Source: Desulfobacteraceae bacterium (GTDB lineage Bacteria > Desulfobacterota > DSM-4660 > Desulfatiglandales > Desulfatiglandaceae). From it: a stretch of DNA of 20,563 bases. Under the pieces are notes generated by a model, which saw only the letters and a program-made list of their open reading frames with translations, made no database searches and had not been told where the DNA came from. This document shows positions 1 through 7,266 of the stretch, piece by piece. Each line of letters begins with the position of its first letter. Positions within the stretch are counted from its first letter, which is position 1. The stretch lies in contig DSCZ01000493.1 of NCBI GenBank assembly GCA_011048855.1, positions 1 to 20,563 of the forward strand, written 5' to 3'. Position numbers and translations under genes: made by a program.

Positions 1-50
1 CCCCACGCAACGCTATCAAAACCCGAATTGTATGTCTAGCCCCTTTTTGC

Positions 51-66
51 GAAAAAATATTTTTTC
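51..66. promoter_or_regulatory. AT-rich perfect palindrome upstream of the amino-acid-type ABC operon
   Basis: GAAAAAATATTTTTTC is a 16-nt perfect palindrome. It lies in the 175-nt leader before the first permease, where no coding sequence is visible. It could be a regulator site or the terminator of a gene left of the window; the sequence does not distinguish these. I found no convincing -35/-10 pair in this leader. TTGATA at 83-88 has only poorly spaced partners. Confidence 0.25.
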
Positions 67-175
67 ACTCCAACCGAAATCCTTGATAGACTTCAATCTG
101 CGATAACGTGCTTCAGGGCTGCCCCTGCAGGATCCAATACTTCGTTGACGCCGCTCCGCCCTTCCAGTAACATTT

Positions 176-1015
176 GTGGAAATGCCTTCTCAATTTTTAA
201 TGAAAAATTTTTCTCATGTGGAAGAAAGACACCGCCTGGTCCTGGATGCGGTCAAAATTGTGCTGGGGGTCGCTGCCGTCGCATGGCTTGCGGTCCAGGG
301 AACTCGGGCAATCGGGTATCACTGGCAGTGGTACCGGATTCCCCGTTTCATCGCCACACTGGACGCAGATGGGTTCACCCCCGGTCCTTTGCTGTACGGC
401 CTGGGAATCACCCTGATGATCTGCGGAGCAGGCCTGCTTCTCGCGATGGCCTTAGGGCTTGTCACGGCGCTGTTCCGTCTTTCGGAGTCATTCCTTGCCC
501 GGGCGGTTGCCAGGGTGTACCTGGAGTCCATCCGCAACACGCCGCTTCTCGTGCAGATCTTCTTTATTTATTTTGTGCTTGGACCGATATTGAATATAGA
601 CAGATTCGCGGCCGCCGTCCTGGCGTTGAGTCTTTTCGAAGGAGCGTATATTTCGGAGATAATAAGGGGTGGAATCGTCTCGATTCACAAAAGCCAGTGG
701 GACGCTGCCTACACCCTCGGTTTGAGCGGCCTCCAAACCTACCGGTGTGTGATCCTCCCACAGGCCGCAAGGCGGATACTTCCGCCTCTAACGGGCCAGG
801 CCGTATCCCTGGTAAAGGACTCGGCCCTTGTCAGCACCATAGCCGTGTACGATCTCACCATGCGGGCACAGGAAATCATCGCCGAAACCTACCTTGCCTT
901 TGAAATATGGTTCACGATCGCCGCGATGTACCTGGTGTTGACGGTCGCGCTTTCCTTCACCGCCGGGCGCATGGAAAAGAAGCTGTGGATGGATGGACAC
1001 CCGGAAGCCAGGTGA
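176..1015 (+). CDS. polar amino acid-type ABC transporter permease (HisM/GlnP family)
   Basis: Inner-membrane permease of a HAAT importer, which moves a small polar substrate from the periplasm with energy from the neighbouring ATPase. The first hydrophobic segment is near residues 23-45. More segments lie from about residue 75 to the C-terminus, giving a five-helix type core. The cytoplasmic EAA loop that docks on the ATPase is clear: [12 protein letters not shown], then [11 protein letters not shown], then a VILPQA element. The length of 279 aa is slightly long for the family because of an N-terminal extension of about 20 residues. The start is uncertain: GTG 176, ATG 182 and ATG 200 are in frame and none has a good Shine-Dalgarno sequence. 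The stop TGA shares one base with the ATG of the ATPase gene, so the two are translationally coupled. The substrate cannot be read from the permease. Confidence 0.9.
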   Translation: MEMPSQFLMKNFSHVEERHRLVLDAVKIVLGVAAVAWLAVQGTRAIGYHWQWYRIPRFIATLDADGFTPGPLLYGLGITLMICGAGLLLAMALGLVTALFRLSESFLARAVARVYLESIRNTPLLVQIFFIYFVLGPILNIDRFAAAVLALSLFEGAYISEIIRGGIVSIHKSQWDAAYTLGLSGLQTYRCVILPQAARRILPPLTGQAVSLVKDSALVSTIAVYDLTMRAQEIIAETYLAFEIWFTIAAMYLVLTVALSFTAGRMEKKLWMDGHPEAR

Positions 1016-1773
1016 TGATCGTGAAAGATGACAGAGTCGAAAATAAAATTATTATTACTGCAGAAAAAATCAGCAAAACCTACCCGAACGGCATCCGGGC
1101 ACTGGTCGATTTCAGCATCCAGGTGGCCCGGAGGGAAGTTATGGTCATCATAGGCCCTTCGGGATCCGGAAAATCTACTTTCCTGAGATGTCTCAACGGG
1201 CTTGAAGAGATAGATTCGGGAACGATCGTCATTGACGGTATACCGCTTGACCGGAATAAACAAAACCGGCTGGAGATAAGGAAGGAAGTGGGAATGGTGT
1301 TTCAGGCCTTCAACCTGTTCCCCCACCTGACGGTTAAGGAAAATATCAACCTGGCGCAGAAACTGGTGAGAAAAAGAAATCAAAAGGAAGCCACGCGAAT
1401 CACGATGGAACTTCTCGACAAAGTGGGAATGCCGGAAAAGGCGGATACGTTTTCCAATCATTTGAGCGGAGGCCAGCAGCAAAGGGTGGCGATTGCACGA
1501 GCCCTGGCAATGAAGCCTAAGATCATGCTTTTCGATGAGGCCACGAGTGCGCTGGATCCTGAGATGATCGGAGAGGTTCTCGAGGTGATGAAAACACTTG
1601 CCGGGGATGGAATGACCATGGTCGTCGTGACCCACGAAATGGGCTTCGCGCGGGAAGTCAGCGACCGGGTGGTTTTCATGGAGCATGGGCGGATCATCGA
1701 AGAAGGCCCCGCAGTCATGCTGGAGCGTCCGGTCAAAGAACGGACGAGGATTTTCCTCAACCAGGTGCTGTAG
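1015..1773 (+). CDS. polar amino acid-type ABC transporter ATP-binding protein (GlnQ/HisP family)
   Basis: Cytoplasmic ATPase (252 aa) of the HAAT importer encoded around it. Walker A is GPSGSGKS at residues 47-54. The Q-loop is in [12 protein letters not shown], the ABC signature is [15 protein letters not shown], Walker B and the catalytic Glu are in [13 protein letters not shown], and the switch His is in VVVTHEMGF. All catalytic motifs are intact. The start at ATG 1015 overlaps the preceding stop (TGATG) and leaves an N-terminal extension of about 11 residues before the first beta strand. The reading frame stays open upstream to 907, but that part lies inside the permease gene and is not likely to be translated. 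The next gene starts 25 bp downstream. Confidence 0.95.
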   Translation: MIVKDDRVENKIIITAEKISKTYPNGIRALVDFSIQVARREVMVIIGPSGSGKSTFLRCLNGLEEIDSGTIVIDGIPLDRNKQNRLEIRKEVGMVFQAFNLFPHLTVKENINLAQKLVRKRNQKEATRITMELLDKVGMPEKADTFSNHLSGGQQQRVAIARALAMKPKIMLFDEATSALDPEMIGEVLEVMKTLAGDGMTMVVVTHEMGFAREVSDRVVFMEHGRIIEEGPAVMLERPVKERTRIFLNQVL

Positions 1774-1798
1774 AAAATTTTTTGAGGAGGATGAAACC

Positions 1799-2632
1799 AT
1801 GAAAAAATCAATTTTTACGCTGCTGTTGTCTCTTGCGCTTGCATGGTCCGCCATGTCTGCTCTTCCGGCCACCGCCGGAGAAATCCAGGACCGGCTGATC
1901 CAGGAAAGCACAATGGAACAGGTTTTGAAACGGGGGGTTCTGCGCGTCGGCATGTCTACTTTCAAACCCTGGGCCATGAGAGACAAAAACGGAGAACTGA
2001 TCGGCTTCGAAATCGATGTGGCCACACGGCTGGCCCAGGACATCGGTGTGAAAGTGGAATTCGTCCCCACGAAGTGGTCAGGGATCATCCCGGCGCTGCT
2101 CACCGGAAAGTTCGACGTAATCATCGGAGGCATGGGCATTCTTCCCCAGCGTAACCTGAAAGTGAATTTCACCATCCCGTACGATGTCTCCGGCATGTCC
2201 ATGGTCGCGCACCGGGAGATGGCTGCGGGCTTCACAAGCCTCGATGACTTCAACAAGCCGGATGTAGTGATTTCTGTTCGTCTCGCCGCCACGCCTGTGG
2301 CCGCAGCAAAAAAATACATGCCCAAGGCACAGATCAGGCAGTTTGACGATGAATCACATGCATTTCAGGAACTTTTGAACGGCAAGGCCCACGCTGTGGT
2401 CGCCTCTGCCCCCACCCCTGCCTATATGGCCCTGAAATACCCGGACAAACTATTTCTTCCAATGGATGAAACCTTCACGACTGAACCGATCGGGTTTGCG
2501 GTCAAAAAAGGCGACTTCGACACGGTGAATTTTTTCAATAACTGGATAACCGTCGTGAAGGCGGAAGGATGGCTCAAGGAACGTAAGCATTACTGGTTTG
2601 AAACGGTGGATTGGGAAGAGAGACTCAAATGA
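1799..2632 (+). CDS. periplasmic substrate-binding protein, family 3 (HAAT importer), with an altered ligand site
   Basis: Secreted solute-binding protein of 277 aa. The start at ATG 1799 follows a strong GAGGAGG. A Sec signal peptide ends near residue 26 (ALPATAG) and has no lipobox Cys, so the protein should be free in the periplasm. The SBP_bac_3 fold is recognisable from GVLRVGMSTFKPW, GFEIDVATRLA, KWSGIIPALLTGKFDVIIGG and the C-terminal WLKERKHYWF. Arg118 (LPQRNL) matches the Arg that binds the ligand alpha-carboxylate in HisJ/GlnH-type proteins. The Asp that normally binds the alpha-amino group, in a DAVVADxP-like segment, is Ser203 here (AHAVVASAPTPAY). The usual GTT loop reads LAATP (162-166). 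The ligand may therefore be a carboxylate that lacks a free alpha-ammonium group. That is an inference from alignment by eye; the family call itself is firm. Confidence 0.93.
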   Translation: MKKSIFTLLLSLALAWSAMSALPATAGEIQDRLIQESTMEQVLKRGVLRVGMSTFKPWAMRDKNGELIGFEIDVATRLAQDIGVKVEFVPTKWSGIIPALLTGKFDVIIGGMGILPQRNLKVNFTIPYDVSGMSMVAHREMAAGFTSLDDFNKPDVVISVRLAATPVAAAKKYMPKAQIRQFDDESHAFQELLNGKAHAVVASAPTPAYMALKYPDKLFLPMDETFTTEPIGFAVKKGDFDTVNFFNNWITVVKAEGWLKERKHYWFETVDWEERLK

Positions 2633-2679
2633 ATCCGGGTCTTCAATTTTCACCTTTGTAATTTATTCCTGGTGGTTGG

Positions 2680-3564
2680 TTGAAAATCAAGAAGATAAAA
2701 ATCACACCCCTTGACCTGATTCTCGGGGTGTTGATACTCGCGGGCGCGTTCTGGGTGTTCAACCGCATCTCCGGCACGCTTCACTATAAGTGGGAATGGT
2801 CCGCGTTGCCGCAGTATCTTGTTCGCTTCGACGAGGCGTCCGGCCGCTGGACCCCCAATATGCTGCTGCAGGGCCTGCTCACGACGATAAGGCTCAGCTT
2901 TTGGGGGACCATTGCGGCTACGATTATCGGGGCGGTGATGGGCCTGTTGAGAGTATCGAAAAGCCCTGCCAACAGGCTCTTTTCCAGCCTTTATGTCGGC
3001 ATCATAAGGAACCTGCCGCCTCTCGTCCTCGTATTTATATTTTATTACTTCATAAGCGGGTACATCACCGCTTCCCTGGGGATAGACGATTTCATAGCCT
3101 CCCGTACCGATGGAGTCAAAAATATTCTCTCGTTTCTGTTCGCACCTCCCGGTCTTTTCTCAATCTTTCTTTCCGCACTGGTCACTCTTGCTGTTTTCGA
3201 AGGGGCCTATATCACCGAAATAGTGCGCGCCGGGCTGCAGTCCATCGAAAAAGGCCAGTGGGAGGCTTCCTACGCTCTGGGACTTTCCAGGTTCCAGCAA
3301 ATGCGTCACATCATTCTTCCCTTGACCATTCAAAGAATTCTGCCGCCGCTCGCAGGCCAATTTATTTCAACCATCAAGGATTCAGCCATCGTATCAATTA
3401 TTTCCATCCCGGAACTCACCTTCCAGGGCATGGAACTGATGTCGGCCACTTACCTGACCTTCGAGGTGTGGATCACCGTTACGGTGCTTTATCTGATGCT
3501 CACACTCACACTTTCACTGGTTGTGGAACGGCTGGAAGTTTATCTCAGGAGGGCTGAGGCTTGA
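2680..3564 (+). CDS. polar amino acid-type ABC transporter permease, second subunit
   Basis: Second inner-membrane permease (294 aa) of the HAAT importer. It has a hydrophobic segment near residues 12-27 and several more after residue 60. The EAA loop reads GAYITEIVRAGLQSIEKGQW, then EASYALGLSRFQQ, then IILPLTI. It resembles the first permease around the EAA loop and in the HYKWEW / HWQWY stretch after the first helix, which suggests a heteromeric pair. The likely start is TTG 2680, with GGTGG four bases upstream and a Lys-rich positive-inside N-terminus. No ATG is available until well inside the domain. It lies 47 bp after the binding-protein gene. Its last 20 bases overlap the 3' end of larB on the other strand. 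Confidence 0.92.
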   Translation: MKIKKIKITPLDLILGVLILAGAFWVFNRISGTLHYKWEWSALPQYLVRFDEASGRWTPNMLLQGLLTTIRLSFWGTIAATIIGAVMGLLRVSKSPANRLFSSLYVGIIRNLPPLVLVFIFYYFISGYITASLGIDDFIASRTDGVKNILSFLFAPPGLFSIFLSALVTLAVFEGAYITEIVRAGLQSIEKGQWEASYALGLSRFQQMRHIILPLTIQRILPPLAGQFISTIKDSAIVSIISIPELTFQGMELMSATYLTFEVWITVTVLYLMLTLTLSLVVERLEVYLRRAEA

Positions 3565-4345
3565 CCGCTTCGCTCGACTGGGTCTTAGTTTTCGTCCCGG
3601 AAGCCAGCTTGTTGATCATGTCCGCCTGGTAGGCTGCACCGAAACCATTGTTGATGTTCACGACGCTGACACCTGAAGCGCACGAGTTCAACATCGCAAG
3701 AAGTGCGGCGACCCCTCCGAAGCTGGCGCCGTAACCTATGCTGGTGGGAACGGCGATCACCGGCACATCGACCAGGCCTCCGATTACCGAAGGCAGAGCG
3801 CCTTCCATCCCCGCCACCGCAACGATGCAATTGGCGCTTTTCAAGGTTTCGCGATACGCTAACAGCCGGTGAAGACCCGCCACGCCAACGTCATAGAGCC
3901 GTTCCACGCGGCTGCCCATGACTTCCAGCGAAACTGCAGCCTCCTCTGAAACCGGAAGATCCGAAGTTCCGGCGGATGCCACCGCCACCAGCCCCACAGG
4001 TTCCGATTGTGATCGACGGACCTCCACCAGAGAGCAAATCCCGTGATAACAAGCCTCGGGCACGGCTTTCTTTACGGCATCGGCCGAGGCTTCGGACGCT
4101 CTCGTGCATATAACATTCGGGTTCAGCGCCGCAAGTCGAAAAAAAATCGCCGCCACCTGCTCCGGTGTCTTGCCCTCCCCGTAGATCACCTCGGGCTGCC
4201 CGTTGCGAAGCCCCCTGTGATGGTCGATTTTAGCGAACCCGATATCTTCGAAGGGCAGCTCTTTCAACTGCACGAGGACATCTTCGATCGTGATTTCCTT
4301 TCTCTCGAGCCTCTCCAGCAAGCCACGAACATGGTCAGGATTCAT
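3545..4345 (-). CDS. larB: LarB, pyridinium-3,5-biscarboxylic acid mononucleotide synthase (nickel-pincer cofactor synthesis)
   Basis: LarB carboxylates nicotinic acid adenine dinucleotide and hydrolyses its phosphoanhydride, giving P2CMN. This is the first step towards the Ni-pincer cofactor of LarA-type enzymes. The 266-aa protein has the LarB N-terminal region with FAKIDHHRGLRNG (Asp41) and PEVIYGEGKT. A PurE-like C-terminal domain follows: GTSDLPVSEEA, GMEGALPSVIGG (Glu181), PTSIGYGASFGG and NSCASGVSVVNINNGFGA. Cys222 corresponds to the catalytic Cys221 of the Lactobacillus enzyme. The ATG at 4345 is preceded by GGGGAGGG and overlaps the stop of the DUF362 gene by four bases, so the two are co-translated. 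The C-terminal tail of about 20 residues is low in complexity and overlaps the convergent permease gene. LarC and LarE are not in the window. Confidence 0.93.
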   Translation of the reverse strand: MNPDHVRGLLERLERKEITIEDVLVQLKELPFEDIGFAKIDHHRGLRNGQPEVIYGEGKTPEQVAAIFFRLAALNPNVICTRASEASADAVKKAVPEACYHGICSLVEVRRSQSEPVGLVAVASAGTSDLPVSEEAAVSLEVMGSRVERLYDVGVAGLHRLLAYRETLKSANCIVAVAGMEGALPSVIGGLVDVPVIAVPTSIGYGASFGGVAALLAMLNSCASGVSVVNINNGFGAAYQADMINKLASGTKTKTQSSEAVKPQPS

Positions 4346-5607
4346 AAAGACCCTCCCCTTCTCCTGATGATTTTTTGCGTTCCAGGCGCGCCGATTCCTT
4401 CCTCGTCCATCCTGCCTATCTCTCTCTCGATATCAGATCCTACGGGCGGGCACCCGGGCAGGAACCGGCCGCGGCCGCGCAGGCCTGCAGTGCAGTTTCC
4501 CAGCAGAATCGTAGCGTCGTCGACCAGGTCCGGATCAATATTTTTCCCAAGGACTATTCGAAGGCTCCCCTCTTTCCGGTCCTCATACCGGCGCCCCTTC
4601 TGCTTCAAAAATGCCATCACCGTGGCGCAGCAAGCGCTGCATGCGTCTCCCTCCATGATCTTGAAACAAGGGAACATGGCCGCGATGTTCTCGGGCACGG
4701 CCCTGGCGAACGGGCTTCTAAATGCCTTGAGTGCATTCAAATCCACATCGAGTGCGGATATTTCCTCCGGAAGATCGACGCCTGCCTTCTGCGCCGCCAG
4801 AAATACATGGGGGACCTCCCGCCAGTGAATACCCATGATATAAAGAGCAGCCATCTCAGCCGCCAGGACATTTCGAGATGCCAGCACAAGGCCCAGCGGT
4901 TTAGGGTCTCCCATGGAGGGCCCCATACCTTCCATGGCAACAACCCCATCCACCACGACAATTCCGGGCCGCAGCACACTGTAAAGATCGGCGATCGCCC
5001 TTTCGAGTGTCTTCCAACGGTGCCACCGCTGGAAGCGTTCTTCCTCGGCCAGATGGTGAAAACGCTGTTTTTCGCGCCGGAGCAGGCATCCTTTCAGATT
5101 TTTGATTCCCAGGCTTGCGACCGTGTTCATATGGGATTTCATCACCGGCACCGAAACCAGCAGATCCGCTTCCAGCGCAATCGAAGAAAGCCTGACTCCG
5201 TCCACGGCCATGGGGTCTTTCACCGCAACATGAACCGGTTCACCTTTATCAAGATTCACCGGCAACCCCCCCTCCTGCCTGGCTGCAGCCTCGATCCCCG
5301 CAGCCTTCAGGGCCTCGGAAGCATCCACACCGGCTATGGCACCGTCGCCTACGAGGACTTTCGCTGCACCGGCGTCGCGGAAAAAGCGGATCGCGCCTCT
5401 TACCGTCTCGCTGTCCGTGACGAGGCCGGTTCCGATCCGCTCGGCAAGGAAACCGGCGTTCGGTTTCACGAGAACCACCTTGTTTCGAATGCCGGTCGGA
5501 TCCGGCGAAACTTCTTCGAGCGCCTGATAAACCATGTCTGCCGGCGCCCCGCCGCCACGGAGAGCCACGCGCGAGGATAAATCACGCGACGGACTTTTGT
5601 CAGTCAA
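4342..5607 (-). CDS. DUF362 family protein with a C-terminal Cys motif, co-transcribed with larB
   Basis: A 421-aa cytoplasmic protein of the DUF362 family, whose biochemical role is not established. Family marks are VALRGG near residue 14, VVLVKPNAGF near 44-53, and KSHMNTVASLGIKNLKG near 157-173. The C-terminal part has Cys323-x2-Cys326, with Cys327 adjacent, then GNCT (Cys372) and PGCPP (Cys386). Four of these could bind an Fe-S cluster; this is inferred from spacing. I chose TTG 5607 because AAGGA lies 9 bases upstream and a promoter (5748-5720) sits behind it. The frame stays open to 5778, but that extension contains the promoter and looks non-coding. It shares ATGA with larB, so a role linked to the Ni-pincer cofactor or to a LarA-type enzyme is plausible but unproven. 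Confidence 0.85.
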   Translation of the reverse strand: MTDKSPSRDLSSRVALRGGGAPADMVYQALEEVSPDPTGIRNKVVLVKPNAGFLAERIGTGLVTDSETVRGAIRFFRDAGAAKVLVGDGAIAGVDASEALKAAGIEAAARQEGGLPVNLDKGEPVHVAVKDPMAVDGVRLSSIALEADLLVSVPVMKSHMNTVASLGIKNLKGCLLRREKQRFHHLAEEERFQRWHRWKTLERAIADLYSVLRPGIVVVDGVVAMEGMGPSMGDPKPLGLVLASRNVLAAEMAALYIMGIHWREVPHVFLAAQKAGVDLPEEISALDVDLNALKAFRSPFARAVPENIAAMFPCFKIMEGDACSACCATVMAFLKQKGRRYEDRKEGSLRIVLGKNIDPDLVDDATILLGNCTAGLRGRGRFLPGCPPVGSDIEREIGRMDEEGIGAPGTQKIIRRRGGSL

Positions 5608-5719
5608 GCTTGCAGTCCTTTCCAGTGCATGAAATTTAAAAATGACGGCGTCGTAAAAATATAAGTTCCACCGTCTTTTCCCGACGTAAGTACGCGGCAC
5701 GAAAATCCGTTCGGAAGGA

Positions 5720-5748
5720 ATTATCGGGCATCTGTTGTTCTTTTGCAA
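5720..5748 (-). promoter_or_regulatory. candidate sigma-70-type promoter for DUF362-larB
   Basis: On the minus strand, TTGCAA (5748-5743) is followed by a 17-bp spacer and GATAAT (5725-5720). The -10 matches the consensus at five of six positions and the -35 at four of six. Transcription would start near 5713 and leave a leader of about 105 nt before the TTG at 5607. This fits the chosen start and argues against the longer frame. Confidence 0.5.
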
Positions 5749-5758
5749 TCCAATCTTG

Positions 5759-5873
5759 ATGAAATCGTAAAAAGTCACAGAACCGTCATTCCGGCGCAGA
5801 CCGGAATCCAGAAGTTCTTGAATTTACGGGATCCCGGCATGACTCCCGCAATCCTCCCTACAGGGAACCCTGT
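5759..5873. repeat. REP-like intergenic repeat with nested palindromes
   Basis: The stretch holds ATTCCGG (5788-5794), a 6-nt loop and CCGGAAT (5801-5807); then the palindrome CGGGATCCCG (5827-5836); then ACAGGG/CCCTGT (5860-5873). The left flank carries GTAAAAA tracts, at 5768 and also at 5652 after GACGGCGTC. The style matches dispersed REP-like elements common between genes in Desulfobacterota; that match is from memory. It occupies the middle of the 413-bp divergent region 5608-6020, which otherwise holds only the two promoters. No coding sequence is supported there. Confidence 0.5.
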
Positions 5874-5882
5874 GAAAAGAAG

Positions 5883-5911
5883 TTGAAAGAAACGCTCGAT
5901 TTGTGTATACA
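5883..5911 (+). promoter_or_regulatory. candidate sigma-70-type promoter for the M20-dpp operon
   Basis: TTGAAA (5883-5888), a 17-bp spacer and TATACA (5906-5911) form a well-spaced promoter. Transcription would begin near 5918, about 100 nt before the TTG start at 6021. The -35 itself could be read as an upstream in-frame TTG start, which makes initiation there unlikely. Confidence 0.5.
5904..5911. promoter_or_regulatory. TGTATACA palindrome on the -10 element, possible operator
   Basis: TGTATACA is an 8-nt perfect palindrome that covers the -10 hexamer of the M20-dpp promoter. Palindromes with a GTATAC core are typical sites for GntR-type repressors of catabolic operons. No regulator gene is in the window, so this assignment is only a suggestion. 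Confidence 0.3.
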
Positions 5912-6020
5912 ACTGCAGACCTCGATTCAACTTGCATGCGCCTCTATCCTAAATTCGACCGGACAGTTTATCGGCGGGGTTTTTTTTGAACACTTCCGCT
6001 CATCCCGAAAGGAGAAAAGT

Positions 6021-7196
6021 TTGTCGAATCCAAAAGAAAGCATCTTGGCCGAAGTCGATACACTTGCCGATGATCTGGATCAAATAAGCCGGCTTTTATA
6101 CGAAAACCCTGAAACCGCATACACCGAATACCAATCCTGCCGCCTGTTGTGCAAATTCCTCGAAGACCACGGCTTCAGCGTCAAAAGCCCAGTCGGCGGG
6201 CTGGAAACGGCGTTTTACGCAGAGACTGCCAAAACCGGTACCGCCGGCCCTAAAATAGCATTTCTGGCTGAGTACGACGCACTTGAAAAAATCGGCCACG
6301 GGTGCGGCCATAACATGATCGCCGCCATGTCCCTCGGTGCCGCGACGGCGCTTCGAAACGCCTTTCCGAACCTTGCCGGGTCGATCGTGGTCATCGGCAC
6401 ACCGGCCGAGGAAGGAGGCGGCGGGAAAGCCAGGCTCGCCGATGCGGGAGTATTCGAAGCGGTTGATGCCGCGATGATGACCCACCCGGGTCACGATAAC
6501 CTGCCGGGAGAGAACACCCTGGGCCGCATCAAGGCCACAACGGAATTTTTCGGCCGCACCGCCCATGCGGCAGCCGCCCCCGAAATGGGTCTCAACGCCC
6601 TCGATGCCATGGTGGGGGCGTATAACAACATATCTGCGCTTCGGCAGCAGACCACGGACGATTCGCGGATCCACGGCATCATAACGCATGGAGGCGACGT
6701 GCCGAACGTGATACCTGACTACACGTCGGCGCTTTTTTATATACGCGCCGGAACAAAGGAAGTGCTCGACAGGTTGTTTCAGCGGTTCCAGGACTGCTGT
6801 AACGGAGCTGCCCTCGCAGCAGGCTGCCGATGTAAAGTGGGGATCAAACCCCCTTCCCTTGATCCGATCAAGCGCAACCGGACGCTCGAAAGCCTGTGGG
6901 CGGAGGAAGCGGCTTTACTGGGACTCGAAATTATTGAGAAAGACAAACCTTCAGGCTCAACCGATCTCGGAAACCTGAGCTGGATCATTCCTGTCATTCA
7001 GCCGTTCGTCGCAATTTGCGACAGGGAGGTCGCGCTTCATTCCACCGGTTTCGCGGATGCAACAAGGAGCCGGAGAGGCAGAAAGGCGATGCTCGACGGC
7101 GCAAAGGCTCTCGCCATGTGCGGCCTGGATTATCTGTCATCACCGGAGATTCAGAAAGCCGTACGGGTGGAGTTCGAAACCGCCGCCGGCCGATGA
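6021..7196 (+). CDS. M20 family metal-dependent amidohydrolase/peptidase (ACY1L2/AbgB-like)
   Basis: Predicted di-zinc hydrolase of 391 aa that would cleave an amide or peptide bond in a small substrate such as a dipeptide or N-acyl amino acid. Metal and catalytic motifs are in family order: HGCGHN (Cys95, His97), GTPAEEGGGGK (Glu130, Glu131), MTHPG (His155) and ALHST (His340). The lid/dimerisation domain contains GRTAHAAAAPEMGLNALDA and GGDVPNVIPD. There is no signal peptide, so it acts in the cytoplasm. The start is TTG 6021, with AAAGGAG six bases upstream; the frame is open to 5883 but that part overlaps the promoter. It lies 70 bp before the Dpp-type importer and probably trims imported substrates. 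The exact substrate is unknown; the general M20 call is secure. Confidence 0.9.
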   Translation: MSNPKESILAEVDTLADDLDQISRLLYENPETAYTEYQSCRLLCKFLEDHGFSVKSPVGGLETAFYAETAKTGTAGPKIAFLAEYDALEKIGHGCGHNMIAAMSLGAATALRNAFPNLAGSIVVIGTPAEEGGGGKARLADAGVFEAVDAAMMTHPGHDNLPGENTLGRIKATTEFFGRTAHAAAAPEMGLNALDAMVGAYNNISALRQQTTDDSRIHGIITHGGDVPNVIPDYTSALFYIRAGTKEVLDRLFQRFQDCCNGAALAAGCRCKVGIKPPSLDPIKRNRTLESLWAEEAALLGLEIIEKDKPSGSTDLGNLSWIIPVIQPFVAICDREVALHSTGFADATRSRRGRKAMLDGAKALAMCGLDYLSSPEIQKAVRVEFETAAGR

Positions 7197-7200
7197 ATTT

Positions 7201-7217
7201 GCGGCCCGGCGGGCCGC
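7201..7217 (+). other. GC hairpin between the M20 gene and the binding-protein gene
   Basis: GCGGCCC (7201-7207), loop GGC and GGGCCGC (7211-7217) form a perfect 7-bp stem just after the M20 stop. No T-run follows directly, so it is more likely a mRNA-stabilising or attenuating hairpin than a full terminator. Confidence 0.4.
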
Positions 7218-7266
7218 CCGGCTGACGTCCTGAAAAAACCTTAACCGTAGTGAAAGGAGGATCGAG

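Noticed and set aside
129..142. 14-mer GGATCCAATACTTC, also present at 15760-15773
   Set aside because: The second copy is inside the LarA-family coding sequence and similarity does not extend. Treated as coincidence.
889..2325. 478-aa open frame on the minus strand across the ATPase and binding-protein genes
   Set aside because: It is antisense to two genes with intact family motifs and has no recognisable domain of its own.
5608..5778. N-terminal extension of the DUF362 frame
   Set aside because: It covers the -10/-35 elements and a leader. Translation from TTG 5607 has a ribosome site and gives the usual family start.
5883..6020. N-terminal extension of the M20 frame
   Set aside because: Its TTG is the -35 hexamer of the promoter. 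AAAGGAG before TTG 6021 fits far better and gives the normal family length.
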